Shown here one piece after another: positions 24,771-34,699 of a DNA stretch of 64,000 bases. Location: positions 124,001 to 188,000 of the forward strand of contig CAWJHQ010000004.1 in NCBI GenBank assembly GCA_963842775.1, given 5' to 3'. The position numbers were made by a program, and so were the translations under genes. Each line of letters begins with the position of its first letter. Position 1 is the stretch's first letter. A model generated the notes under the pieces. That model did no database searches. It was not told the DNA's origin and saw only the letters and a list, made by a program, of their open reading frames with translations. This DNA comes from R-RK-3 sp963842775 (GTDB lineage Bacteria; Pseudomonadota; Alphaproteobacteria; Rhizobiales; Rhodomicrobiaceae).

Positions 24771-27700
24771 CTAGCGGGGGCGGGCTGCGGCTGCGGCTGG
24801 CGCGGTTGGGGATGCTGCAGGCGGAGCGGAATGCGGCCCGGCCGGCTGCACGTATTGCCCATCGCCGGTGGCGGGGTCTATTTGCGACGGCCGTCCCCGC
24901 GGGGGTTGCGCCTCACGCTGCGGCGGAGAGCCCTGGGCGGTCTTGGCCGCAGGCGGTTTTTGCTTCGGCTTCTTTGCCGCGAACGCCCCTTTGAGCGAAC
25001 TGCCGAGTGAAGCCGCCTTGGACGACACCGACGACGCGCGGCCAAGTCCATTCTTTATCGACGTGAGCAGGCCGACGCGGTTTTTGCGCTGTGCGGCTTT
25101 CGGATTCGTCGTCCGGGCGACCGGAACAGGCAGCCTTTGGGCTGAAACCGGAATTTGTGCCGGCTCCGGCGCAGCCTTCGGCAGCCTGGCAACCTCGATT
25201 TCCGACTGGCCATCCACGGCCCCCGGTTCGAGCTTCTTTTTCTTCTTGTCCCGTTTTTCGTCGCGCTTGCTCGATTTGGCCAGCGCGTTCAGCAGGTTCA
25301 TCACCTCGCGCTCGGTCATCGGTTCGCCGAAAAAGAAGCCTTGCGCATAATCGCAGCCCAGCGCCCGCACATAGGCGACGTCGTCCTCCTTCTCCATCCC
25401 GACAGCAACGACGTCCTTGCCCAATTCCCGCGCCATCGCGAGCGCGGCGCGTAAAACCACCGCGCCAGATTTATTGTCGGTGTCGGTCGAAATCAGCGAG
25501 CGGTCGATCTTGATCGTATCGACCGCCAGCCGGTGCAAATAGGACAGCGACGAATAACCCGCGCCGAATTCATCCAGCGCGATCCCCGCGCCCAGCCCTT
25601 TCAGCCAGTCCAGAATCTCGACCGCCTGCTCAGGATTTTCCATGATCAGAGATTCTGTCACTTCCAGCCGCAAGCAGCCTTTCGGCACGCTCTCCCGGCC
25701 GATGATAAGGCGCAGATCCTGGACGAGCTCCTGCTTGAACAGATGGCGGCTCGACACATTGATGCTGACGAAAAGCGGGTCTTCGTTGCGGGGCAAGGTG
25801 CGGTGCCAGCGCGCCACCTGACGCACGGCACGCTCCATCACGTAGGAGCTGAGTTCGGCGATCTGGCCGGTTTCCTCGGCGACGGGCAGAAATTCCGCGG
25901 TACTGAGCGAGCCGAGCTTGGGATGCTGCCAGCGCACCTGCGCGCAGAAGCCAGCCAGCTGCTCGTCGCCGAGCCGCATGACCGGTTGGTACAGCACCCG
26001 GATCTGGCGCTTTTCGATGGCCTGCTTCAGATCGCCTTCGATGACCTCGCGCTCGCCGCGCTCACCGCGCATCTCGGGCTTGTAAAGTTCGATGCGATCG
26101 GCGCCCGAGCGTTTGGCGCGATACATGGCGGTCTCGGCTTCGCGCACGAGATCGGCGGGCGTCGCCTGCTGCCCGTCATAGACGGAAATGCCGATGCTGC
26201 CGGTAAGCACCACATCACGTCCTGCAATTTTCATCGGCGCACGCAGCGAACGGCGCACCCGCTCGGCGAGCAGCGCGATGTGACGCGGCTCGGTCTCCGC
26301 AGACAGGAGCACGGCGAATTGCTCGCTGCCGATGCGGGCGAGCGTATCCTGCGACCCTAAATGCCGCGACAGGCGGCGTGAGATGGTCAGCAGCATGCTG
26401 TCGCTGACGTTGAAGTCCGTCGAGCGGCTGAGCGACTGGAACGTGTCGATGTCGATATAAAGCACGGTCGGCTTGGAGCTGTCCTCATGGGCGCGGGCGA
26501 TGGCGCAGTGGGTGCGATCGAGAAACAGCTCGCGGTTCGGCAGGCCGGTCAGGCTGTCATGAATGGCGTTGTGCAGCAGCCGTTCCTGCGCGCGCTTCTG
26601 CGCGGTGATATCGCGCAAGAGGCCGGCGCAGCGCAGGGAACGGGTTTGCCGTGTCGTGACGCCCTGGGCGCGCAGCTCGTAATGCAGATAGCTGCCATCC
26701 GTCCGGCGGAGACGGAACTCCGAGGTAATCTCGCCACCTTGCTTCTCGCGGATGCCCGCCAGGATCAGCCGCATCCGCTCCCGGTCGGACGCGTGGAGGT
26801 GCTGCAGCCAGTCTTCGGCCTTGCCGCGCAGCGTGCCGGCGGGATGGCCGAGAGCGGCATCGACATCCGGGCCGACGAACATCTCGTCCCGCCGCACATT
26901 CCATTCCCAGACCGAAGCGCCCGGACGCTTCGAGCGCGACGACCCGCATTTGGAATTCGCCGGAATCGTCGCCATAGACATGCTCGCCGGTGTGAAAGGC
27001 ATATTGCGTCACCGTGAAGCTCAAAAGCGCGACGATCAGCACGAGCCCGGCATGCAGCGCCGGCACGATCACATCGCCCGAAAGCTGGCCGAGGATCGCC
27101 ACGGCGGCGCCGAACAGCCAAACGAGGAACAGCATCCAGGTCGGCAGCAGCGACAGGGCACGTTCCTGGCCGCGTAGCGCAAGCACAGTCATCAGCAGCG
27201 AGCCCATAACCGCGATCGGCACATAGGAGAGCCGCGCCAGGCCCGAAGCAAGCTTGCTATCGATCAGCGCGAAGCCGATCAGGAAGAGCTGGGCGAGCAC
27301 CCAGATGCCGAAAACAGCAGCAAGCGACCTATGCCAGCGCCTGAGCTGGAGAAAAATATAGATAAACATGACCACGCTTGCCGCGATCGCTGCCTCGGTC
27401 GACGCTCGGTAAATCGCATTATCGGCGGCGCTCAGCTGGAACATCTTATGCCAGAAGCCGAAATCGACGCAGAGATAGGCGACGACGCTCCAGGCGACCA
27501 GGGCGGCGGCCGGGAAGATCGTATTGTGATTGGCGCCGAAAATTGCCGTCAGATAGATGGCCAGAACGCCCGCTATGCCAAGCAGGATGCCGTTGAACAG
27601 CGTGAGATCGAGGCTCTTCTTGCCGAAAATCGTGGGATTTGCGAGATAGAGGCGGGGGAACCCGGTGCCGCTCAGCTCGACGATGTAGGTGACGGTGGAG

Positions 27701-28215
27701 CCGGGTTCCAGCACCAGCCGGTAGACGTCGGCATAGTCATTCTCGACGCGCTCCGGCTTGAAGCCGAGCGACACGGTGACGTTCTCGATGCGCGGCGAGT
27801 CCAGATCGGGCCAGATCACTTGCGATCCGACAATGTCGTAGCGCTGGGCCATGAGCCAGAGCGTGACCGCCTGGTCTGTCGGGTTGTTGAGCGCGAAGAT
27901 CGCCCAATTCGGGTTGGTGCCTTCCGTTTTCGCTAAAACGGACATGCGGCCTGCAACGCCATCCTGGCCGGAAGCCGTCTCGACGCTGAGCCGGTCGCCG
28001 CGGCCTTCGTACAACTCGCCCAGCAGAGTGATGTCGATGCGTTCCTGGTCGGGGCCGATCACGATCGCTTCGAGAGCATGCGCCGGACCGGGAACAAAAA
28101 ATGCCAGGGCGCAAAGGAGCAGCGCTGCAGCAGGCATCGCCAAACGACGGCGCGCCGCGCTCACCAGCAAGGCTAGACGCCTGTGCGGGAACCCGCCCCT
28201 CAAATCCATCGACAT
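24771..28215 (-). CDS. 7TM-DISM / PAS / degenerate GGDEF-EAL membrane protein, one or two frameshifts
   Basis: A signal peptide is followed by an extracytoplasmic beta domain (~45-185), seven membrane helices of the 7TMR-DISM type (~195-410), a PAS domain (VWEWN...DGSYLHYELRAQG), GGDEF, EAL, and a long basic, Pro/Ala-rich tail. Catalytic motifs are degenerate: RIGSEQF in place of GGDEF, GFCAQVRWQHP in place of E-A-L, DEFGAG in place of DDFGTG. It may bind c-di-GMP or act as a scaffold instead of making or degrading it (inference). An extra base near 26929-26932 splits the gene between EASG and ASVWEW. A second shift near 24830 is possible: another frame gives a natural-looking end (MNPDLTGDYRQDEMLRERRR) with stop at 24686-24688. 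Confidence 0.82.
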
Positions 28216-28253
28216 TCCAACGGTCCCTTCGCCCCCCGGACGTTTCCCGCGCT

Positions 28254-28847
28254 TTACGAACGCTGATTATCGTCTATGGCCGCATAGAGCAGATGATCTT
28301 GCCACCGCCCGTTGATCTTGAGGTATTTACGTGCCAGTCCTTCATGTTGAAAGCCACAATTCTCCAGGAGCTTGCGCGACGCGGCGTTACTTGGCAAGCA
28401 CGCAGCTTCAAGACGGTGAAAGCCCAGACTGTCGAAGACGAACGGAACGAGAATGCGAAGTGCCGCGCCCATATATCCCTGCCTGCTATAGGGTGCGCCG
28501 ATCCAATATCCAATCGAAATCGACTGGCTGACCCCTCGCCGCGCATTTGTAAGCGTCGCTCCACCGAGCAACTTATTATCACCGGTTCGCAACAGAAAAA
28601 AGGCGTAGCCGACGCCGTCGCGCATATCGCGCTGATAATGGCGCAGCCTGCGCCGGAAAGCGGAACGGGTCAGCTCGTCATAGGACCACTCAGGCTCCCA
28701 CGGCCGCAGGAACTCCTGGCTGGCGCCGCGCAGATGCGCCCAGTCGGCATAATCACCGGTTTGCGGCATTCGAAGCCAGACCCGATCGCCCTTGATGAGC
28801 GGGCCGCTTTCGCTGAGCGGAACAGAGCGCAGGAACGCCATCACCAA
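28254..28847 (-). CDS. RimJ/RimL-type GNAT N-acetyltransferase
   Basis: 197 residues. Fits the family that acetylates N-terminal amines of ribosomal proteins: VWLRMPQTGDYADWAHLRGAS at the N-terminus, the acetyl-CoA region IGYWIGAPYSRQGYMGAALR, and HRLEAACLPSNAASRKLLEN-CGFQHEGLARKYL. The start may be the ATG at 28847 or the second one at 28841. It is located 38 bases before the 7TM-DISM gene and after the M16 peptidase on the same strand, with a palindromic element between. The exact substrate is not known. Confidence 0.88.
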   Translation of the reverse strand: MVMAFLRSVPLSESGPLIKGDRVWLRMPQTGDYADWAHLRGASQEFLRPWEPEWSYDELTRSAFRRRLRHYQRDMRDGVGYAFFLLRTGDNKLLGGATLTNARRGVSQSISIGYWIGAPYSRQGYMGAALRILVPFVFDSLGFHRLEAACLPSNAASRKLLENCGFQHEGLARKYLKINGRWQDHLLYAAIDDNQRS

Positions 28848-28854
28848 CTCCCTT

Positions 28855-28977
28855 GGGCTCTATCTCTTTGCCTGAGCATGATCTTTGCCGAGAAACCGGT
28901 GTCCACTTTTGGGGATCATGCTCGTCGCCTGAGCGTGATCTCTATCGCAAAACCCGTATGAACCTTTGCGGTTCATG
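28855..28977 (-). repeat. Compound interspersed palindromic element, class B-like, copy 3
   Basis: Three short hairpin units in a row: one with GGTTCAT/ATGAACC arms, one with GAGCATGATC/GATCATGCTC arms around GTGGACACCGGTTT, and the AAAGAGATAGAGC tail shared with the class B copies. It fills the gap between the M16 peptidase stop and the acetyltransferase start. Confidence 0.8.
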
Positions 28978-30258
28978 CTAATGCACCGTCTCACGGGCCG
29001 AACTTTCCCCCACGGCCGTGCGCAGCCGGTCGGATACGCCTTTCGGGCCGACACTCGCCGTCACCGGCAGTTTCGTCATTGCAAAACCGGCCGCGAGCGC
29101 GCCGACATCCGCCGCCGTCACATTCTCGATGCGCTCGATCAGCTCCGCCGTCGTCAATTGGCGGCCGAACATGAGCGTGTCGCGCGCGACCTGGCCGGCG
29201 CGCGCTTCCGAACTTTCAAGGCTCATGAGAAGCGAGGCCTTGAGCTGGGCCTTGGCCCGCTGCAGCTCGGGCTCGTTCGGCCCGTCATGCGCCACCGCGC
29301 GCAATTGCGTCATGATCACATGCACGAGCTCTTCCACCTGGCTGTTGCCGGTTGCCGCGTGAACACCGAACAGACCGCTATCCGAATAGCCCCATCCGAA
29401 GGCGTGGATATCGTAGCACAATCCGCGCTGTTCGCGCGCTTCTTGAAAGAGGCGCGAGGACATTCCGCCGCCCAGCAGCACGGCATAGATAAGCGAGGTA
29501 AAATAGGCGTCGTCACGGAAGGAGGGCGACTCGAAGGCGATGACGATATGGCTCTGCTCGAAGCGGCGCGTCAGGCTGCGGTGGCCGCCGACGAAGTTGG
29601 CGGGCTCATCGGTGCGGCCTTCGCCACTGGGGAAGGACGAAAACAGCGTCTCGGCGCGGCGGACGATTTCGTCATGGTTAACCGCTCCCGCCGCGCCCAG
29701 CACCATGCGCGGCGCGGTGTAGGACGCGTCGCGATAGGCAATGAGATTGTCCCTTGTGAGCGCGCGCACGCTGCCGGCCGTGCCGATGATCGGCCGTCCG
29801 AGGGGTTGCCTCGGGAAAGCCGCTTCCTGGGCCAGTTCGAAGACCAGATCGTCGGGCGAGTCCTGAATTGAAGCGATCTCCTGAAGGATCACTTCCTTCT
29901 CGCGCTCCATATCCTCGGCGGAAAACAGCGGATTATGCAGAATATCGCTAAGGATATCGAGGGCGAGCGGCACGTTTTCGCGCAGCACGCGGGCGAAATA
30001 GTCCGTCGTCTCGAAACTCGTCGCCGCGTTGACGCCGCCGCCGACCGCTTCGATCTCCTCGGCGATCTGCAGGGCGCTGCGCGTCGCCGTGCCCTTGAAC
30101 GCCATATGCTCCAGCATATGCGCCAGGCCATGCTCATGCGGCAGTTCCGACCTTGCGCCACTATTCACCCAAACGCCCAGCGAAGCTGTTTCCAGATGTG
30201 GCATGTGGCAGGTCACGACCCTGAGGCCGTTAGGCAGCGTCGTCATTTCGATGTTCAT
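28978..30258 (-). CDS. M16 family zinc peptidase (mitochondrial processing peptidase-like)
   Basis: 426 residues. The inverted zinc motif is intact in GLAHMLEHMAFKGTATRS (H-x-x-E-H), with the downstream Glu in the EEIEAVGG/VNAATSFETT region. The second, inactive half has the GGGMSSRLFQEAREQRGLCYDI signature. The ATG at 30258 overlaps the thrC stop (ATGA); an extension to 30396 lies within thrC and is rejected. The thrC-M16 pair is a known alphaproteobacterial neighbourhood. Substrates are unknown. Confidence 0.93.
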   Translation of the reverse strand: MNIEMTTLPNGLRVVTCHMPHLETASLGVWVNSGARSELPHEHGLAHMLEHMAFKGTATRSALQIAEEIEAVGGGVNAATSFETTDYFARVLRENVPLALDILSDILHNPLFSAEDMEREKEVILQEIASIQDSPDDLVFELAQEAAFPRQPLGRPIIGTAGSVRALTRDNLIAYRDASYTAPRMVLGAAGAVNHDEIVRRAETLFSSFPSGEGRTDEPANFVGGHRSLTRRFEQSHIVIAFESPSFRDDAYFTSLIYAVLLGGGMSSRLFQEAREQRGLCYDIHAFGWGYSDSGLFGVHAATGNSQVEELVHVIMTQLRAVAHDGPNEPELQRAKAQLKASLLMSLESSEARAGQVARDTLMFGRQLTTAELIERIENVTAADVGALAAGFAMTKLPVTASVGPKGVSDRLRTAVGESSARETVH

Positions 30259-31670
30259 GAATGGGCACCTATTGCCTGGATTCGGCTTCGCTGGCGAATA
30301 AGGGCGCGCACCGAACCGGCGTTCGCGTCGATTGAGGCAAATTCCTCCCGTCCGGAGAGTGCTCTCTCCAGCCTTCTTGGAACTGGCGGCACGCATCCCG
30401 CCGCCTTTTCGATGGCATCCGGGAATTTGGCGGGATGGGCCGTTGCCAGCACGATCATGGGGGCGGAGCTGTCGCCCACTTCGTTGAGCGCGGCGGCAAG
30501 GCCGACCGCCGTGTGGGGATCGGCGAGATAGCCGGTCTCGCGGTAGAGCCGCGCGATCGTTGCGGCGGTTTCCGTCTCATCGACCCGGCGGGCCGAAAAT
30601 ACGGCGCGCATCGCGGCAAGCTCCGCCGTGCTCAGCTCGAAGGAGCCAGTCTCGGCGAAATCGGCCATCAGGGCATTCACGCGGCGGCTATCCCGGCCGC
30701 TCGCCTCGAAAATAAGCCTTTCGAAATTGCTCGAAACCTGGATGTCCATGCTCGGGCTCGCTGTCGCGACGACCGGACGAGGCTGATAAAGGCCAGTTTC
30801 CAGGGTGCGCGCCAGAATATCGTTGCTGTTGGTGGCGATAATCAGCCGTTCGACGGGGAGGCCCATGCAGCGGGCGGCATAGCCTGCGAAAATATCGCCG
30901 AAATTCCCCGTCGGCACGGAAAATCGCACCGGCCGGTGCGGGGCGCCGAGGGCCGCAGCCGCCGTGAAATAATAGACGGTCTGGGCCATGATGCGCGCCC
31001 AATTGATGGAATTGACCGCCGAGAGCTGCACCTCGTCGCGAAACGCATGTTCGCCGAACAGCGTCTTCACGATGGCCTGGCAATCGTCGAAAGTCCCGTC
31101 GACCGCGATAGGGTGGACATTGGCCGCGCCGGCGGTCGTCATCTGCCGGCGCTGCGCCGGGCTGATCCGCCCATCCGGAAACAGCACGAAAAGGTCGATC
31201 GCCTCGCGGTTCTTGAACGCTTCGACGGCGGCGGCGCCCGTATCCCCGGAGGTCGCCACCAATATCGTCGCGCGGCGTCCCGAGCGCTTGAGCGAACGGT
31301 CCATCAGCAGCCCGAGAAGCTGCATCGCCAGATCCTTGAAGGCGAGCGTCGGACCGTGAAACAGCTCCAGCAGCCACAGATTATCGCCAAGCTGGACAAG
31401 CGGCGCGACAGCCGGGTGCGCGAAACCGCGATAGGCCGTTTCAATCAATTCGGCGAATTCGGACGCGGGAATCGCGTCGGCGACCAGAGGTTGCATCACC
31501 GAAGCGGCCGCACGCGGATAAGGCTGGCCAGCGAACGCCGCAATGTCCTCAGGCGCGAAACGCGGCCAGCTCTCGGGTACGTAAAGACCACCATCCCAGG
31601 CCAGCCCCGCCATAAGCGCGCCCTCGAAATCGAGCCGGGGCGCCCCACCGCGCGTGCTGATGTAATTCAA
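30255..31670 (-). CDS. thrC: Threonine synthase
   Basis: 471 residues; converts O-phosphohomoserine to threonine with PLP. The PLP lysine is in LFHGPTLAFKDLAMQLLG, and ATSGDTGAAAVEAF and VPTGNFGDIFAGY are present. The best start is the TTG at 31670 (LNYISTRGG, the family's usual beginning MxYxSTRG), with GAGG upstream; the ATG at 31793 would add a run overlapping surf1. It follows surf1 after 40 bases and overlaps the M16 gene. Confidence 0.95.
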   Translation of the reverse strand: MNYISTRGGAPRLDFEGALMAGLAWDGGLYVPESWPRFAPEDIAAFAGQPYPRAAASVMQPLVADAIPASEFAELIETAYRGFAHPAVAPLVQLGDNLWLLELFHGPTLAFKDLAMQLLGLLMDRSLKRSGRRATILVATSGDTGAAAVEAFKNREAIDLFVLFPDGRISPAQRRQMTTAGAANVHPIAVDGTFDDCQAIVKTLFGEHAFRDEVQLSAVNSINWARIMAQTVYYFTAAAALGAPHRPVRFSVPTGNFGDIFAGYAARCMGLPVERLIIATNSNDILARTLETGLYQPRPVVATASPSMDIQVSSNFERLIFEASGRDSRRVNALMADFAETGSFELSTAELAAMRAVFSARRVDETETAATIARLYRETGYLADPHTAVGLAAALNEVGDSSAPMIVLATAHPAKFPDAIEKAAGCVPPVPRRLERALSGREEFASIDANAGSVRALIRQRSRIQAIGAHS

Positions 31671-31710
31671 GCGAAAATCCTCAAAAAGGCGTGGCGACAG
31701 GTGCGGCAGA

Positions 31711-32481
31711 CTATACGCTGGGCCCGCGCTCGGCAATGTCGGCGTCGGTCCCGTCCTCGGCCTCCGAAGCCAGCTTGTTTCGGGCGTAGACAACGAAGAC
31801 GATGATCAGCGCTGCGGCGAGCGCGAACCAGGTCAGCGCATATTCAAGATGCCGGTTGGAGACCTTCAGGATCGTTACGCCGGCGCGCGGCCAATTGCCT
31901 GGAACCGGACCCGCTTCCGCCTCGACGATAAAAGGCGCGGTTTTTCCGGCCATATCGGCGGGCAGGGACGCCGTGAGCGCCGGCACGTCACGGTTGAACC
32001 ATCGATTGGCTGCAACGTCGTTCGCAGGCGTAAATCGGCCCCGCGCCTGCGAGGCGCGTGCGAGGCCCGTCAATTCGACGACGCCTTCGATCTGCCCGGC
32101 CTTGCGCGTCTCGGGCAGCTTGAACTGTTCGGGAACGAAGCCTCGGTCCACGAGCACGATATCGCCGTTTGCCGTCTGGAGCGGCGTAACGACCTTCCAG
32201 CCCGCAAGGCCATCGACGATCCCATAGAGATGGCGCTCATGCTGATGCAGGAAACGTCCTACCAGCAGCACGCGGGTATAATCGATGTCCTGGCTTTTCT
32301 CCCAGCGATCCCGTGCCTCGCTCAGGGATACGGGTTCGCCGTGGACGCGGGTTTCGATCCGCTCGACAATGGCCCGCTTCCACTCGCGCCGGTCAAGCTG
32401 CCACTTGCCGAGCCCCATCAGCAGAAGAGCGCCGATAAGTGTCGTGAGGAACGGCAACGCCAATGCGCGATAGGCCATCAC
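31711..32481 (-). CDS. SURF1 family cytochrome oxidase assembly protein
   Basis: 256 residues with one membrane helix at each end (LALPFLTTLIGALLLMGLGK and WFALAAALIIVFVVYA) and a periplasmic domain between, the SURF1 layout. The conserved GKWQLDRREWK, LVDRGFVPEQ and NRHLEYALTWFALA are seen. It aids haem a insertion into subunit I of the aa3 oxidase. Its start overlaps the DUF983 stop (ATGA), within the cox operon. Confidence 0.92.
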   Translation of the reverse strand: MMAYRALALPFLTTLIGALLLMGLGKWQLDRREWKRAIVERIETRVHGEPVSLSEARDRWEKSQDIDYTRVLLVGRFLHQHERHLYGIVDGLAGWKVVTPLQTANGDIVLVDRGFVPEQFKLPETRKAGQIEGVVELTGLARASQARGRFTPANDVAANRWFNRDVPALTASLPADMAGKTAPFIVEAEAGPVPGNWPRAGVTILKVSNRHLEYALTWFALAAALIIVFVVYARNKLASEAEDGTDADIAERGPSV

Positions 32482-32876
32482 ATCCCTCCGGTTCCATCAT
32501 CCATACGGCCTTCCCCGGCCCGGAATTTATACTGAAGCGCCACGAGTGTCGCCTTGAAAGGACGGAGCAGAAGCAGCGGAAGACCGAGACCCAACGGAAG
32601 CCAGATCAAGGCGTGCAACCACATGGGCGGCCGATAAACGACCTCCACCACGAGCGCGGCGCCGGTCACGATAAAGCCCGCGATCAGAATGATGAAAACG
32701 GCGGGCCCATCGCCGGAATTGGCGAATTCGAGATCGAGGCCGCAATAGGGACAGCGCGGCTTGACCTCGAGATACCCCGAGAACAAGTGCCCTTCCCCGC
32801 AGCGCGGACACCGCCCCGTCAGCCCCGCGTAAAAAGGCGAAACCGGCGCGAAAGACTGGGCGCTTCTGTCGTTCAT
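32478..32876 (-). CDS. DUF983 protein (cox operon)
   Basis: 132 residues. Two CxxC pairs (CPRCGEG and CPYCG) suggest a small metal-binding head, followed by two membrane helices (VFIILIAGFIVTGAALVVEV and LIWLPLGLGLPLLLL). DUF983 proteins usually lie next to coxC and surf1 in alphaproteobacteria, as here. A role in oxidase assembly is likely but unproven. Confidence 0.9.
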   Translation of the reverse strand: MNDRSAQSFAPVSPFYAGLTGRCPRCGEGHLFSGYLEVKPRCPYCGLDLEFANSGDGPAVFIILIAGFIVTGAALVVEVVYRPPMWLHALIWLPLGLGLPLLLLRPFKATLVALQYKFRAGEGRMDDGTGGM

Positions 32877-32933
32877 CGGAGGGAAACCAAAGGCGGCCGA
32901 ACGCCGCCTTCCCGTTTTGCGGCGCGGTGGTCG

Positions 32934-33845
32934 CTAATGGTGGGCGACCGGTGTTCCCGCGCCCCAGACATAGATGCTGACGAACAGGAACAGCCACACC
33001 ACGTCGACGAAATGCCAGTACCAGGCGGCGGCCTCAAAGCCGAAATGCTGTTTTTCGGTGAAATGCCCCGCCAGGGCGCGGAACAGCGTCACCGTCAGGA
33101 AGATCGTTCCGACGATGACATGGAAGCCGTGGAATCCGGTCGCCATGAAGAAGGTCGAGCCGTAAATATGTCCCCCGAACTGGAATTGCGCGTGGTGATA
33201 TTCATAGGCCTGCAGCGACGTGAACATGACGCCGAGAATGATCGTGAGGAGAAGCCCCAGGATCAGGCCGCGGCGATTGCCCTCCTGCAGCGCGTAATGC
33301 GCCCATGTAACGGTCGTGCCTGAGAGCAGGAGAATGAGCGTGTTGACCAGGGGCAGCGTCCAGGGATCGAAGGTCGACAAGAAACGTCCATCGGAGGTTG
33401 GCACGGGCGGCCATTTCCCGCCGGTGACCGTGTCGCGTCCGACCACGCCGAGCAATTCGTTGGTGCCGGGGATCTTTACGACATCGGCGGGAAAAAGAGC
33501 GACGTCGTAATAGGCCCAGAACCAGGCGACGAAGAACATCACCTCCGAGACGATGAACAGGATCATCCCATAGCGCAAATGCATCTGCACGACGGGCGTG
33601 TGGAGATGCTTGTGCTCCGCCTCATCGATGACATCGCGCCACCACAGCACCATCGTCGCCAGCACGCCGATGAACCCCACCACGAACAGCCAGGGACCCT
33701 GGACACCGAAAACGCCGCCGCTACTGGTTTTCATCCAGGCAATCGCGCCGATCGCCATGACGAAGCCGGCGGTCGCGCCGACCAGCGGCCAGGGGCTGGG
33801 ATCGACCAGATGATAGTCGTGATGCTTTGCGTGAGAGTCCGCCAT
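32934..33845 (-). CDS. ctaE: Cytochrome c oxidase subunit III
   Basis: 303 residues from MADSHAKHHDYHLVDPSPWP; a start 5 codons upstream at 33860 is possible. It has seven hydrophobic helices and the family's HLHTPVVQMHLRYGMILFI, EVMFFVAWFWAY, FGGHIYGSTFFMATGFHGFH and AAWYWHFVDVVWLFLF. It stabilises the aa3 oxidase in the inner membrane. It lies between ctaG and the DUF983 gene. Confidence 0.96.
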   Translation of the reverse strand: MADSHAKHHDYHLVDPSPWPLVGATAGFVMAIGAIAWMKTSSGGVFGVQGPWLFVVGFIGVLATMVLWWRDVIDEAEHKHLHTPVVQMHLRYGMILFIVSEVMFFVAWFWAYYDVALFPADVVKIPGTNELLGVVGRDTVTGGKWPPVPTSDGRFLSTFDPWTLPLVNTLILLLSGTTVTWAHYALQEGNRRGLILGLLLTIILGVMFTSLQAYEYHHAQFQFGGHIYGSTFFMATGFHGFHVIVGTIFLTVTLFRALAGHFTEKQHFGFEAAAWYWHFVDVVWLFLFVSIYVWGAGTPVAHH

Positions 33846-33886
33846 GAGGTGTTCCTTCATCCCGAACGATAGGATTTGACGCCCTT

Positions 33887-34522
33887 TTATCCGGGCGATC
33901 CTGCATTATCCAAGGGCTTTGATGCCGCGCCCTTACCGGAGGCGGAAGCAGCCGATGCATCAGGCTTATTAGCCTTGAAGAAGGTATAGGAAAGCGTAAT
34001 TTCCCCGATCCTGCCGGCATCGGCATCGTCAACGATGGCTGGATCGATGAAGAACGAAACCGGCAGATCGGCCTTTTGCCCCGGCTCCAAACGCTGCTCC
34101 GTGAAGCAGAAACATTCCACCTTGCTGAAATAACTGCCGGCGATTTCCGGCGTGACGTTGAACGTCGCCGTGCCGGTGAGCGCCGTTGAAGACGTGTTGG
34201 CGACGGTGTAGAAGGCCAGGGCGTTTTCCCCGATCTTCAGGCGCATCTCGCGCTGCGCGGGCTGAAAATTCCAGCCGAGCGCCGAGGAGACATTTGCGTC
34301 GAAGCGGACGGTGATTTCGCGGTCGAGGGTCCTGCCGGAGGCCGCTTCGGCGCGTTTCGGCGTACCGTCATAGCCGGTGGCCTGGCAGAACAGGCGGTAG
34401 AGCGGCACGGCAGCAAAAGAGAGGCCCGCCATTACGGCCGTCAGCCCAAACAGCGCCGCCGCGAGGCGCTTGTTGGCGCTCGCTCCGGGGCGCGACCCTT
34501 GGCCAGAGGGGTGGTTAGTCAT
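33887..34522 (-). CDS. ctaG: Cytochrome c oxidase assembly protein CtaG/Cox11
   Basis: 211 residues: one N-terminal membrane helix (LFGLTAVMAGLSFAAVPLYRLFCQ) and a periplasmic beta domain. The copper-binding Cys pair is in VECFCFTEQRLEPGQK. It delivers copper to the CuB site of subunit I. Located between the small CoxF gene (10-base gap) and coxC. Confidence 0.95.
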   Translation of the reverse strand: MTNHPSGQGSRPGASANKRLAAALFGLTAVMAGLSFAAVPLYRLFCQATGYDGTPKRAEAASGRTLDREITVRFDANVSSALGWNFQPAQREMRLKIGENALAFYTVANTSSTALTGTATFNVTPEIAGSYFSKVECFCFTEQRLEPGQKADLPVSFFIDPAIVDDADAGRIGEITLSYTFFKANKPDASAASASGKGAASKPLDNAGSPG

Positions 34523-34531
34523 GGAAAAGCC

Positions 34532-34699
34532 TCAAAGCGGCCGGTTGCCGACATTGGCGCCGAGCCGCACCAGCGTCACCAGGAAGAACAGGATCGCGAG
34601 CGCGGCCAGACCCCAGCCGATGGCCAGAGAGCGTACACGTTGCCGCCGCTTCTGCGCGTCGGTAAGCGCAACGCTCTCTTCCGGGCGGATATCGGACAT
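34532..34699 (-). CDS. CoxF-like small membrane protein of the cox operon
   Basis: 55 residues, MSDIRPEESVALTDAQ at the start, a basic KRRQRVRS stretch and one membrane helix (IGWGLAALAILFFLVTLV). The ATG shares one base with the ctaB stop (TGATG), and the stop is 9 bases before ctaG, so translation coupling supports a real gene. Small single-helix proteins at this place in alphaproteobacterial cox operons are called CoxF; the function is not known. Confidence 0.88.
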   Translation of the reverse strand: MSDIRPEESVALTDAQKRRQRVRSLAIGWGLAALAILFFLVTLVRLGANVGNRPL

